Below are positions 48,445-57,264 of a stretch of DNA of 64,000 nucleotides, piece by piece. A program made the translations under genes and the position numbers. A model generated the notes under the pieces. The model saw only the letters and a list, made by a program, of their open reading frames with translations, was not told the DNA's origin and made no database searches. Each line of letters opens with the position of its first letter. Position 1 is the first letter of the stretch. Source of the stretch: Mycolicibacterium iranicum (GTDB lineage Bacteria; Actinomycetota; Actinomycetes; Mycobacteriales; Mycobacteriaceae); the NCBI RefSeq assembly GCF_014190915.1, contig NZ_JACHVU010000018.1, forward strand, positions 1-64,000, given 5' to 3'.

Positions 48445-51400
48445 TGGGCCGGTGTATCACACGGGGCCAGGGACAGGAACGCGCCCAACTCCACCAGCCG
48501 GTCGGGGGTGCCCGGCAGATACTCCGTCAGGTGTCCGGAGCGGACGACGACCGCCAGGTACTTCGCCCGGCTGACGGCCACGTTGAGTCGATTCCTGTTG
48601 AGTAGGAACGAGATTCCGCGGGGCACGTCGTCGATCAACGACGCGGTCATCGACACGAACACCACCGGCGCCTGCTGGCCCTGGAACTTGTCCACGGTGC
48701 CGGCGCGCACCTCGCCCAGACCGGCCGCGTCGAGGCGCCGGCGCAGCAGCACCACCTGGGCGTTGTACGGGGTCACGATCAGCATGTCGCGCTGGCCCAG
48801 CGGCCGGGTGCCGTCTTGATCGGTCCACGTCGTCCCGAGCAGCCCGCGGATCTCACCCACGATCGCGTCGGCTTCCTCAGGGCTCTCGTTGGCATTGCCG
48901 AGGTGATCGACGGTCAGTGTCCTGACTCCGGGCGCCACCCCGTCGAGCGTGCGCGCAGCGGTCACCGCCTCGTGGGAGTGCAGGCGCCCGTCATAGGAGA
49001 GTCGGGAGACGGCCGCGCACACGTCGGGATGCATGCGGTAGGAGCGGTCCAGGAAATAGCCGCGTTCGGGTGGCAGCGTGTTGTGCCCGTCGACGAGCCA
49101 GCCCAGCGCGGACCCGTCGACCGGTTCGGGATGGGTGCCCTGACTGACCTGGGGGAGCTGCTGAGGATCGCCGAGCAGCAACAGGTTTCGGGCCGCCCGG
49201 GACACCGCCACGGTGTTGGCCAGGCTGAACTGCCCGGCCTCCTCGATCACCAGCAGATCGAGGCTGTCGCGCTCGAACTTGTTGGCGTTGGCGAAGTCCC
49301 ACGCAGTTCCGCCGACCACGCAGCCGCCCTGGCAGAGGAACTCCGCGTAGTCGTCGCGGTCCAGTTCGGTCCAGCCGCTGCTGACCGTGTGCAGCTTCTT
49401 GCCGACCCGCGCGCCGTCCACCCCGGCACGCATCACATCACCGAACAGGTTCTCCACCACCGCGTGCGACTGCGCGACCACACCGATGGTCCACTCGTGT
49501 TCGGCGACCAGGGCGGCGATCACCTGCGCCGAGGTGAACGTCTTTCCGGTGCCGGGCGGGCCGTGCACGGCAAGGTACGACGAGTCGAGATCCAGAAGCG
49601 CACAGGTGATGTCGGCGACGGCGTCACCGGTGCGAGGCAGCGCGGCGCCGCTGCGGGTCCGCGGCGGGCGCCGCAGCAGGATGTCGGTGAGCGCGTCGGG
49701 CGGCAGCTGCGGCAGGCCGGCCGCAACCAGCGATGCGGTGTCGGCGATGGCGTCGGCGAGCATGCCGGTGTTGATCGGCGGCCCGGGGGTCAGCGCGAAG
49801 GGCACCTGATCGAACACGTCGCCGCCCTTGGGCTGACGCTCGACGATCACGACCTCAGTCGGCGCTTCGGGGTCGTCGCATTCGGCGACGGACACGGTCG
49901 CAAAGCCGCGCCGGTCCGGGTCGTCGGACAGCCCGACGGGGCACGGCGGGTCGTAGAGGGCGTACATGTCCCGGTTCAGCTCACCGGTGGCGATCTCACC
50001 GCGCAGCCGGAGGTGGCGTTGCTGTTTGCGGGCTTTCGGCGGCTTGTGCCAGTCGGCCACGATCTCGTGATTGTCGACGATGAACACGCTGCTGTCGTCG
50101 GCCCACTCGTCGACGGGGTTGTTGACGCGGTCGAAGTGCCCCCACCAGAACGGTTTGTCCTCGCGCTTGTGAAAACCCTTGGCGGCGGCCAGCATCGCCG
50201 CGGCGACCTGCTCGGCCGACCGCGCCTCGATGCCGTCACCGGCGAACTTCAGGAGTCTGCGTTCGACGTCGTCGACCTCGACGACACCGGTGTCGGCGTC
50301 CTTCGACACCGCGAGGGGCCCGCGCGGCGGAACGCCGGACTCGATGGCGCGGGCCATCATCCAGTCACGCAGCCTTCGCGTCGAACGGCAGTCGTAGCGG
50401 TTGTACCCCTCGATCTCCTTGAGCACGGTCGCGGCCTCGTCGGTGCGGCCTTCGTCGCGCAACGTGCAGTAGCGGGCGTACTCGGTGATCGACGCCGTCG
50501 CCGTCGTGACCTCGCCGTCACGCAGCTCGGTGCCCATGTACAGCGGCTCCAGCGACTTGATGCTGTAGTTCTCGGTGCCGACGCGAATGCTCTTGCGCAC
50601 CAACGGATACAGGTCGACGAGCACACCGTCGCGCAGCAGCTCGTCGATCTCGAGCTCGCCCACGCCGTACCGGCCGGCCAGCCGTAGCAGCGTGCTCTTC
50701 TCGTAGGCGGCGTAATGGTAGATGTGCATGCCGGGATAGCGGCGTCTGCGCTTGCGCACCATCGCCAGGAAATCCTTGAGGGCCTGCCGCTCGTCGTGGC
50801 GGTCGTGGGCCCACAGGGGATGGAAGTCGTCGGAGACGGTGAGCACGCCCCACAGGTATTCCAGGCCCCAGTCGTGGCCGTCGACGGTCCACAGCGGGTC
50901 GCCCTCGAAGTCGAAGAACAGGTCGCCCTTGTCGGCGTCGGGCAGCACCATCAGCGGCTGCGGATCGACGAGCTCGTAGGGCGGTTTCACGGTGCCGTTC
51001 TCGACGACGCGGTCGGCGACCTGCAGGCGGGCCTGCGAGGTCAGCGCGGTGACGGTGCGTGAGGACAGCTCGGCGACCGGGCCCTGGTGGGTGGCCAGCT
51101 CGTGCACGGTCGTGATGCCCGCGTCGATCAGCCGGGCCCGCTGGCTGACCCGCATTCCGGCCACGAGCAGCAGGTCGTCGGACGCGCGGACCTGCTCGTC
51201 GCATTCGGCGCAGCGGAAGCAGGCCCGGACGTGCTGGTCCTCCCAGGTGACCGCCCTGCCGCCGGACAGGTGGTCGTCGAGCAGCCGCTGCAGGGCGTCG
51301 CGGCGGGGCCGGTAGACGGGCAGCAGTTCGTCGACTCCATAGCTGACGACGGCGCCGTCGCCGAGCACCAGGTCGACCTCCGGAGCGACCGGCACCGCGG

Positions 51401-51872
51401 CGGCGGTCAGCGTCTCGACGTAGGCCGCCATCTGCAGCAGCGCCTCGACCTTGACCGAGCGCGCCAGCTTGGTGTCGCGCAGGCGATACCGAGGTCCGTC
51501 GGGGCCGTCTTCGAGGAGCAGGAAGTCGGCGAAGCCCACGAAGCGGCCGTCGAACATGGCGGCCTGATAGACGACGGGCGCGCGGTCGGCGATCGCGGCC
51601 AGGGTCTGTTCGGCCGCGGCCGTCAGCCCCGCGACGGTGTACTGCGGCCGGCCGATGATCGCGACACCCGCCTCGCCACGCAGCGCCGAGAGGTGGCGCT
51701 GTTCGTGTTGGGCTCCGAGTTCTGCTGTGCGGGCCAGCAGTTCGTCGTCACCGGAGGTGGGTGGACCCCAGCCGAGCCGGGCGTCGAAGGAGCGCAGCAG
51801 CGCGTACTCGCACCGGGCCGCGGCGGCCAGGTCCGAGGCGCTGTAGACGACCCGGTCGTCGGTGACGAACAC
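48441..51872 (-). CDS. RecB-like nuclease fused to SF1 DNA/RNA helicase (TM0106 family)
   Basis: A 1143-aa protein. Residues 1-330 carry a RecB-type nuclease domain with FLLLEDGPDGPRYRLRDTKL (acidic metal ligand plus K) and CFRCAECDEQV, possibly a Fe-S or Zn Cys set; residues 340-540 contain a predicted RNase H-like domain (DLFFDFEGDP, ..YAAYEKSTL, NRYDCRSTRRLRDWM); residues 720-1130 are a superfamily 1 helicase: GPPGTGKTFTSAQV (Walker A), LVIEEAGQFSLANT (motif II), LLGDPQQLPQV (III), YNAQVVLLRRRL, VDKFQGQQAPVV (V), NRNRLNVAVSRAK (VI). It matches Rv1251c. Function is unproven. GTG 51872 has TACAGT 7 nt upstream. Confidence 0.85.
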   Translation of the reverse strand: MFVTDDRVVYSASDLAAAARCEYALLRSFDARLGWGPPTSGDDELLARTAELGAQHEQRHLSALRGEAGVAIIGRPQYTVAGLTAAAEQTLAAIADRAPVVYQAAMFDGRFVGFADFLLLEDGPDGPRYRLRDTKLARSVKVEALLQMAAYVETLTAAAVPVAPEVDLVLGDGAVVSYGVDELLPVYRPRRDALQRLLDDHLSGGRAVTWEDQHVRACFRCAECDEQVRASDDLLLVAGMRVSQRARLIDAGITTVHELATHQGPVAELSSRTVTALTSQARLQVADRVVENGTVKPPYELVDPQPLMVLPDADKGDLFFDFEGDPLWTVDGHDWGLEYLWGVLTVSDDFHPLWAHDRHDERQALKDFLAMVRKRRRRYPGMHIYHYAAYEKSTLLRLAGRYGVGELEIDELLRDGVLVDLYPLVRKSIRVGTENYSIKSLEPLYMGTELRDGEVTTATASITEYARYCTLRDEGRTDEAATVLKEIEGYNRYDCRSTRRLRDWMMARAIESGVPPRGPLAVSKDADTGVVEVDDVERRLLKFAGDGIEARSAEQVAAAMLAAAKGFHKREDKPFWWGHFDRVNNPVDEWADDSSVFIVDNHEIVADWHKPPKARKQQRHLRLRGEIATGELNRDMYALYDPPCPVGLSDDPDRRGFATVSVAECDDPEAPTEVVIVERQPKGGDVFDQVPFALTPGPPINTGMLADAIADTASLVAAGLPQLPPDALTDILLRRPPRTRSGAALPRTGDAVADITCALLDLDSSYLAVHGPPGTGKTFTSAQVIAALVAEHEWTIGVVAQSHAVVENLFGDVMRAGVDGARVGKKLHTVSSGWTELDRDDYAEFLCQGGCVVGGTAWDFANANKFERDSLDLLVIEEAGQFSLANTVAVSRAARNLLLLGDPQQLPQVSQGTHPEPVDGSALGWLVDGHNTLPPERGYFLDRSYRMHPDVCAAVSRLSYDGRLHSHEAVTAARTLDGVAPGVRTLTVDHLGNANESPEEADAIVGEIRGLLGTTWTDQDGTRPLGQRDMLIVTPYNAQVVLLRRRLDAAGLGEVRAGTVDKFQGQQAPVVFVSMTASLIDDVPRGISFLLNRNRLNVAVSRAKYLAVVVRSGHLTEYLPGTPDRLVELGAFLSLAPCDTPAQ

Positions 51873-51879
51873 GCCCGCA

Positions 51880-51885
51880 ACTGTA
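51880..51885 (-). promoter_or_regulatory. -10 element TACAGT for the nuclease-helicase gene
   Basis: Minus-strand TACAGT is 7 nt before GTG 51872; no Shine-Dalgarno sequence. Confidence 0.45.
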
Positions 51886-51910
51886 GGTCAGCACGCCGAC
51901 ACCACTCACC

Positions 51911-51972
51911 GCCGAACTGAGGTTCCAGGCTGCGATTGCGCTGCGCGCAACGACCCGGAACCTCAGTTCGGC
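51911..51972 (-). terminator. 16-bp perfect inverted repeat between channel-like gene and helicase gene
   Basis: GCCGAACTGAGGTTCC (51911-51926) and its exact complement (51957-51972) enclose a 30-nt loop that itself has a GC-rich inner stem. It lies 33 nt after the stop of the upstream minus-strand gene and so probably terminates it; there is no U-tract. Confidence 0.6.
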
Positions 51973-52004
51973 GCCGCGGGAGGAGCGGCCGCGGGGAGGA
52001 GCGG

Positions 52005-52862
52005 TTACTGCGGCCCGTTGTAGCCGGGCGTGGGCGGGTAGGGCGGCTGCGTCGGCTGGTAGGGCTGCTGGGTGGGCTGATACGTCGGCTGGTACCCCTG
52101 CTGCGGGGTCTGGCCGTATCCGCCCTGGACACCCGTGGGCGCGCCGGTGAAGGCCGGCATCTGCTGGGTCGGGGTGTCCACCGGGCGGCGCTTGTCGGCC
52201 TCCTCGCGGATCTTGCGGCCTTCTTCCTCGGCGCGATTGAGGTAGTCCTCCCACCGGTGCTGCATCGGCTTGATGAGGCCGCCGCCGACGCCGACGATCA
52301 AGATGCCGCCGATGGTGCCGAGGATCGCGACGAGCACGGGCAGCGTGACGGTCAGGGCGATACCGACCTGGTTCAGCGCGGCGATGATGCCCAGGCCGAG
52401 GATGAAGATGCTCGCGATGTTGGCCAGCATGCGTCCGTAGGACAGCCCGCCCAGGGCGTTGGACACGAGGTCGCGCACCGCGGCGGCGATCGCCGCGGCG
52501 ACCACGACGATGATCAGTGCGACGAGCAGCTTGGGCAGGAAGGCGATCACTCCGGCGAGCAGTGCGCTGACGGGGTTGGGTCCGAAGACGCCGAACGCCA
52601 GCTGCAGGACGAACAGCAGAAGCGCGTAGTAGACGATCTTGCTGACGATGGTCGACGCGTCGTAGTTGCTTTGCTGAAGGGCACGCTTGATGCCCCCGCG
52701 TTCGACCGCGCGGTCGAAGCCGACACGCTCAAGGATCTTGTCGATGGCCTTGGCGATCAGTTTCGCGACGATCAGACCGACGACGAGGATGACGATAAAG
52801 GCCAGCAGTTTGGGGGCGAATGTGGCGACCGAGCGCCACATGTCCCGAAGGGCATCTTCCAT
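52005..52862 (-). CDS. TM-helix repeat membrane protein, small mechanosensitive channel-like
   Basis: A 285-aa protein. Five or so hydrophobic helices occupy residues 15-205, in two repeats of the conserved TM-helix type (PF05552): LLAFIVILVVGLIVAKLIAK, LLVALIIVVVAAAIAAAVRD and GIALTVTLPVLVAILGTIGG. The linker ERVGFDRAVERGGIKRAL is typical. It lacks the MscS beta domain, so it is MscS-related only. The C-terminal 60 residues are Pro/Gln/Tyr-rich (YQPTYQPTQQPYQPTQ). GGAGGAG precedes the ATG. No direct M. tuberculosis counterpart is recalled at this place. Confidence 0.8.
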   Translation of the reverse strand: MEDALRDMWRSVATFAPKLLAFIVILVVGLIVAKLIAKAIDKILERVGFDRAVERGGIKRALQQSNYDASTIVSKIVYYALLLFVLQLAFGVFGPNPVSALLAGVIAFLPKLLVALIIVVVAAAIAAAVRDLVSNALGGLSYGRMLANIASIFILGLGIIAALNQVGIALTVTLPVLVAILGTIGGILIVGVGGGLIKPMQHRWEDYLNRAEEEGRKIREEADKRRPVDTPTQQMPAFTGAPTGVQGGYGQTPQQGYQPTYQPTQQPYQPTQPPYPPTPGYNGPQ

Positions 52863-52935
52863 GGGTTCACTCCTCCGTGAGCGTCAATTTCCCGACCTGG
52901 CCGCGGCATACCCGGCGTCAGGGATGGGAAACGAA

Positions 52936-53499
52936 TTAGCGGGGAGTGTTGCCGATCAGCTCGACACCGCTACCGTTCCAGCGGAACTTCACGACGCTGG
53001 CCAGGCCGGGTACGCCGCTGGAGTACTGCAGGGCGACCGTGTCGCCGGTGGTCTGGGTGGTGTCGAGACCGTTGAAGCCGTAGGTGTCGGGCACTCCGGT
53101 CGGGATGAACTTGCCCTGATGGAACAGCACCGCGCGGGTGTTCGGGTTCTCGGCGTTCGTATTGGCCTTGACGATGACGGCCGACAATTGGGCGCACTGG
53201 CTGTAGTTGCCGGCCAGCGGCTCGGGGTTCCAGCCCTGGTTACTGCGCGGGTCACGGGGGAGTTCGGAGACGGCCTTGGTGATCTCCGGAGCGGCGAGAT
53301 CGATGGCACACGGGTCCGCGGCGGGGGCCGGCCCGGGTGGCGGGCCCAAGGGCGGCGCCGACGTGGTGGGCGCCGACGGGGCAGGCGCCGGGGTGCTCTG
53401 ATCAGGCGTTTTGGACACGGTGGAGTCGCCGGGACTGCAGGCGGTCAAGGTGAGGGCGCCCGCTGCAATCGCCGAGCCGATGACTGCTGCCCACTTCAC
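52936..53499 (-). CDS. lprE: LprE/LppP-type lipoprotein
   Basis: A 187-aa lipoprotein. The signal VKWAAVIGSAIAAGALTLTA ends with lipobox LTAC at residues 18-21. A Pro/Thr/Ala-rich linker follows (about 25-60). The folded part (CAIDLAAPEITKAVSELP, WNPEPLAGNYSQCAQLSAVI, and FHQGKFIPTGVPDTYGFNG) is the LppP/LprE family, unknown function, with two Cys that may pair. GTG 53499 is chosen because the signal begins there. It matches the lprE position (Rv1252c) before deaD. A TACGGT hexamer lies 8 nt upstream. Confidence 0.85.
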   Translation of the reverse strand: MKWAAVIGSAIAAGALTLTACSPGDSTVSKTPDQSTPAPAPSAPTTSAPPLGPPPGPAPAADPCAIDLAAPEITKAVSELPRDPRSNQGWNPEPLAGNYSQCAQLSAVIVKANTNAENPNTRAVLFHQGKFIPTGVPDTYGFNGLDTTQTTGDTVALQYSSGVPGLASVVKFRWNGSGVELIGNTPR

Positions 53500-53643
53500 A
53501 GTTGCGCACCGTACCGGGAGGGGGAGGGGAGCGCGTCGGAGGCGCACCGCGGCGGGCCGCGTAGGGGGCACCGCGGCGGGCCGCGTCCCTGCTTCGGCCG
53601 GGAGGCGAGAAGAGCCGCCGTCAGCCACTAGACTCCAACGACG

Positions 53644-55329
53644 ATGACGTCCTCAAATGCGGAACCTGCGTCCGCCGACCTGACCTTTGCTGACCTGCAG
53701 ATTCACCCTGCAGTGCTGCAGGCTGTCGCCGACGTCGGTTACGAATCGCCATCGCCCATCCAGGCGGAGACCATCCCGGCGATGCTCGCGGGCTCCGATG
53801 TGGTCGGCCTCGCACAGACCGGCACCGGCAAGACGGCCGCCTTCGCCATCCCGATCCTGTCGAAGATCGACACCGGCAGCCGCAACACCCAGGCGCTCGT
53901 CCTGGCGCCCACCCGCGAGCTCGCGCTGCAGGTCGCCGAGGCTTTCGGCCGCTACGGCGCCCACCTGCGGGTCAACGTCCTGCCCATCTACGGCGGGTCG
54001 TCCTACGTACCGCAGCTATCGGGCCTCAAGCGCGGCGCGCAGGTGGTCGTCGGCACGCCCGGCCGTGTGATCGACCATCTGGAGAAGGGCAGCCTCGACC
54101 TCTCGCACCTCGACTACCTCGTGCTCGACGAGGCCGACGAGATGCTGCAGATGGGCTTCGCCGAGGATGTCGAGCGCATCCTCGCCGACACTCCCGAATA
54201 CAAGCAGGTCGCCCTCTTCTCGGCCACGATGCCGCCGGCGATCAAGAAGATCACCGCCAAGTACCTGCATGATCCGGTCGAGGTGACGGTCAAGGCGAAG
54301 ACGCAGACGGCCGAGAACATCACGCAGCGCTACGTGCTCGTCGCGGGCAATCGCAAGATGGACGCCCTGACGCGTCTGCTCGAGGTCGAACAGGGCGACG
54401 CGATGATCGTGTTCGTCCGGACCAAGCAGGCCACCGAGGAGGTCGCCGAGAAGCTGCGCGCCCGCGGGTTCGCCGCGGCCGCGATCAACGGCGACATCCC
54501 GCAGGCAGTCCGCGAGCGCACCATCAACTCGCTCAAGGACGGGTCGATCGACATCCTGATCGCCACCGACGTCGCGGCGCGCGGGTTGGACGTCGAGCGC
54601 ATCTCGCACGTGCTGAACTACGACATCCCGCACGACCCGGAGTCCTACGTACACCGGATCGGCCGCACGGGACGTGCCGGACGGTCGGGGACGGCACTGC
54701 TGTTCGTCACGCCTCGCGAGCGCCACCTGCTGAACTCCATCGAGCGCGTGACGCGGCAGAAGTTGGTCGAGTCCGACCTGCCCTCGGTCGACGACGTCAA
54801 CGAGAAGCGTGTCGCCAAGTTCCGCGATTCGATCACCGACGCACTGGCCAAGCCGGGTATCGACCTGTTCCGCACGCTCATCGAGGGCTACGAGCGCGAC
54901 CACGACGTCCCGATGGCCGACATCGCCGCGGCGCTGGCTCTGCAGAGCCGCAACGGCGAGGAATTCCTGATGACCGAGCCGCCGCCGGAGAAGCGTCGCG
55001 AACGCCCCGACCGTGACCGGGGTGAGGGTCCGGCGCGCAAGCCGCGGGAGCGGCGCAGCGACCTGGCCACCTACCGGATCGCCGTCGGCAAACGGCACAA
55101 GGTGGCCCCCGGCGCGATCGTGGGCGCGATCGCCAACGAAGGCGGGCTGCATCGCAGCGATTTCGGGCACATCACCATCAAGATGGATCATTCGCTCGTC
55201 GAACTGCCTGCCAAGCTTCCCGGCAAGACTCTGAAGGCGTTGGAGAACACCAGGATTCAGGGGCAGCTGATCCAGCTCCAACCCGATCGCGGGCCCAAGC
55301 CGCATCGGGGGAAGCCCACGACGAAGTGA
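53644..55329 (+). CDS. deaD: DEAD-box RNA helicase DeaD/CsdA
   Basis: A 561-aa RNA helicase. Q-motif YESPSPIQAETIPAML, motif I AQTGTGKTA at about 57-65, Ia PTRELALQVA, II LDEADEM at about 162-168, III SAT, V ATDVAARGLDVERI and VI HRIGRTGRAGRSG at about 338-350. The C-terminal quarter carries a DbpA/CsdA-type RNA-binding fold (YRIAVGKRHKVAPGAIVGAI and SDFGHITIKMDHSLVELP). It unwinds structured RNA and aids ribosome assembly and mRNA decay, mainly in the cold. The stop overlaps the acyltransferase start (GTGA). It matches Rv1253. Confidence 0.94.
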   Translation: MTSSNAEPASADLTFADLQIHPAVLQAVADVGYESPSPIQAETIPAMLAGSDVVGLAQTGTGKTAAFAIPILSKIDTGSRNTQALVLAPTRELALQVAEAFGRYGAHLRVNVLPIYGGSSYVPQLSGLKRGAQVVVGTPGRVIDHLEKGSLDLSHLDYLVLDEADEMLQMGFAEDVERILADTPEYKQVALFSATMPPAIKKITAKYLHDPVEVTVKAKTQTAENITQRYVLVAGNRKMDALTRLLEVEQGDAMIVFVRTKQATEEVAEKLRARGFAAAAINGDIPQAVRERTINSLKDGSIDILIATDVAARGLDVERISHVLNYDIPHDPESYVHRIGRTGRAGRSGTALLFVTPRERHLLNSIERVTRQKLVESDLPSVDDVNEKRVAKFRDSITDALAKPGIDLFRTLIEGYERDHDVPMADIAAALALQSRNGEEFLMTEPPPEKRRERPDRDRGEGPARKPRERRSDLATYRIAVGKRHKVAPGAIVGAIANEGGLHRSDFGHITIKMDHSLVELPAKLPGKTLKALENTRIQGQLIQLQPDRGPKPHRGKPTTK

Positions 55330-56477
55330 CCTCGCCCGTGCGTTCGGGCGAGTCTGGCGTCGAGGCGGCCGGGGGACTGGAGTCGGTCACCACGGAGCGG
55401 GTCGCATCGCTGACGGGCATCCGGGCTGTCGCGGCCCTGCTGGTGGTGCTCACCCACGCGGCGTACACGACGGGTAAGTACCCGCAAGGCTATGTGGGCC
55501 TGGTGTATTCGCGGATGGAGATCGGCGTGCCGATCTTCTTCGTGCTGTCGGGTTTCCTGCTGTTCCTTCCGTGGGTCAAGGCCGCGAAGGCCGGTGCGCC
55601 GTCACCGTCGGTGCGGCGCTACGCCTGGCATCGCGTGCGCCGCATCATGCCCGCCTACGCGGTGACCGTCCTCGCGGCCTACCTCGTCTACCACTTCCGC
55701 ACCGCCGGCCCGAACCCCGGTCACACGTGGGAGGGGCTGTTCCGTAACCTGACCCTGACCCAGATCTACACCGACGACTACCTGTATTCGTTTCTGCACC
55801 AAGGGCTCACGCAGATGTGGAGCCTGGCGGTGGAGGTCGCCTTCTATGTGGCGTTGCCGGCGTTGGCCTACCTGCTGCTGGTCGTGGTGTGCCGGCGCCG
55901 GTGGCGTCCGCGGCTCCTGATGGCCGGGCTGGTGGTGCTGGCGGCGGCATCGCCGGGGTGGATGTGGCTGGTGCACACGACCGACTTCCTGCCCGACGGC
56001 GCGAAGCTGTGGCTGCCGGGCTACCTCGCGTGGTTCATCGGCGGGATGCTGCTGGCGGCTCTACAGCCCATGGGTGTGCGCGCCTACGCGTTGGTCTGCG
56101 TGCCGCTGGCAGTCGTCAGCTACGTCATCGTGTCCACGCCGATCGCCGGGGAGCCGACCACTTCGCCGGCCGGGCTGCACGAAGCGCTTCTCAAGACCGC
56201 GTTCTACGCCGCGATCGCCACCCTGGTGGTGGCGCCCCTGGCGCTGCGGGACACGGGCCTCTACGCGCGGTGCATGGCGAGCCGGCCGATGATCTTCCTC
56301 GGCGAGATCTCCTACGAGATCTTCCTGATCCATCTCGTCACCATGGAGCTGGTGATGGTCGAGATCCTGCGCTACCCGATCTACACGGGGTCGGTGTGGC
56401 TGCTGTTCTTCGGAACGCTGATCGTGACCATTCCACTGGCGTGGGTGCTGCACCGCTTCACGCGCGTCCGCACCTGA
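55326..56477 (+). CDS. Acyltransferase 3 family integral membrane protein
   Basis: A 383-aa OafA-like acyltransferase with about 10 hydrophobic helices. The N-terminal signature LTGIRAVAALLVVLTHAAY at about 27-45 contains the catalytic His; VPIFFVLSGFLLFLPW and WHRVRRIMPAYAVTV are conserved, and LGEISYEIFLIHLVTM near the end is typical. It transfers an acyl group to a cell-envelope sugar or lipid; the substrate is unknown. GTG 55326 overlaps the deaD stop. It matches Rv1254. The IdeR site of the next gene begins 18 nt after its stop. Confidence 0.88.
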   Translation: MTSPVRSGESGVEAAGGLESVTTERVASLTGIRAVAALLVVLTHAAYTTGKYPQGYVGLVYSRMEIGVPIFFVLSGFLLFLPWVKAAKAGAPSPSVRRYAWHRVRRIMPAYAVTVLAAYLVYHFRTAGPNPGHTWEGLFRNLTLTQIYTDDYLYSFLHQGLTQMWSLAVEVAFYVALPALAYLLLVVVCRRRWRPRLLMAGLVVLAAASPGWMWLVHTTDFLPDGAKLWLPGYLAWFIGGMLLAALQPMGVRAYALVCVPLAVVSYVIVSTPIAGEPTTSPAGLHEALLKTAFYAAIATLVVAPLALRDTGLYARCMASRPMIFLGEISYEIFLIHLVTMELVMVEILRYPIYTGSVWLLFFGTLIVTIPLAWVLHRFTRVRT

Positions 56478-56494
56478 CGGGAAACCCGGTCAGG

Positions 56495-56527
56495 CAGATA
56501 GTTAGGTTAAGCTGACCTAACTATCTG
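56495..56527 (+). promoter_or_regulatory. IdeR iron box in a 33-bp palindrome
   Basis: TTAGGTTAAGCTGACCTAA at 56502-56520 matches the 19-bp IdeR consensus at all but two positions. It sits in a larger palindrome: 13-nt perfect arms at 56495-56507 and 56515-56527. It is 21 nt before the ATG of the siderophore-interacting protein, so iron-loaded IdeR should block its transcription. Confidence 0.88.
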
Positions 56528-56547
56528 CAGCGAGGGGTGATGAGTTC

Positions 56548-57264
56548 ATGTCGGACACCAAGTTGTCGCGCGGTTTCGCGGGCGCAGTGCTCAAGCTTCT
56601 GCGCGCGGGCGACTACGAGCTGACGGTCACGGGGCGCACCGAGGTGACCCCGCACTACCTGCGGCTGAGCTTCGAGGCCGGCGGTCTGCTCGCCGACCGC
56701 GCCCTGCACCCGACGATGTGGATCAGGATGTGGTTCACCGACGGGGAGAAGCTGCACCAACGCGGCTACACCCTGGTCAACCCCGACCCGGAGAACGACA
56801 CCGTCGACATCGAGTTCGCGGTGCACGACGGCGTCGCGTCGCGGTGGGCCGAGCAGGCGCAGCCGGGGGACAGGATCGAGGCCACGGTCCTGGGCAGCAA
56901 CTTCTCCCTGCCGGAGCCGAAGCCGGCGGGGTACGTCATCGTCGGGGACACGGCCTCGCTGCCCGCGATCAACTCGCTGCTCGACGCGATCGGCGACGCC
57001 CCCGCGCGGGTGTTCCTGGAGGCGTCCCACGACGACGACAGGCAGCTCCCGGTCCGGCGCAGTGCGGACGTGACGTGGGTGGACCGGGAGAACGCCGGTG
57101 AGGCGCTGGTGGCCGCGGTGGGCTCTGCGGCCTTCGATGCGTCCGACCACTTCGGTTGGGTCGGCTGCGACAACCGCACCACGCGCGCGGTGGCCAAGCT
57201 GCTGCGCGAGGAATACAAGATCCCGCGCAAAGCGGTCAAGGCGCAGGCCTACTGGGTGGCCTGA
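56548..57264 (+). CDS. Siderophore-interacting protein, FAD-dependent ferric reductase type
   Basis: A 238-aa SIP/ViuB-family flavin reductase that releases iron from ferric siderophores in the cytoplasm. N-terminal FAD-binding region (GRTEVTPHYLRLSFEAGG, GYTLVNPDPENDTVDIEFAV), then the NAD(P)H-type region (YVIVGDTASLPAINSLLDAI at about 131-150) and the C-terminal DHFGWVGCDNRTTRAVAKLL. Length fits the short SIP subfamily. AGGGGTGATG precedes the ATG, and the IdeR box is just upstream. It is not part of the recalled M. tuberculosis order. Its end overlaps the convergent TetR gene by 16 nt. Confidence 0.88.
   Translation: MSDTKLSRGFAGAVLKLLRAGDYELTVTGRTEVTPHYLRLSFEAGGLLADRALHPTMWIRMWFTDGEKLHQRGYTLVNPDPENDTVDIEFAVHDGVASRWAEQAQPGDRIEATVLGSNFSLPEPKPAGYVIVGDTASLPAINSLLDAIGDAPARVFLEASHDDDRQLPVRRSADVTWVDRENAGEALVAAVGSAAFDASDHFGWVGCDNRTTRAVAKLLREEYKIPRKAVKAQAYWVA

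Noticed and set aside
56478..56547. IdeR palindrome as the terminator of the acyltransferase gene
   Set aside because: It is AT-rich and matches the IdeR consensus closely; weak as an RNA hairpin in this genome, although a minor terminator role cannot be excluded.
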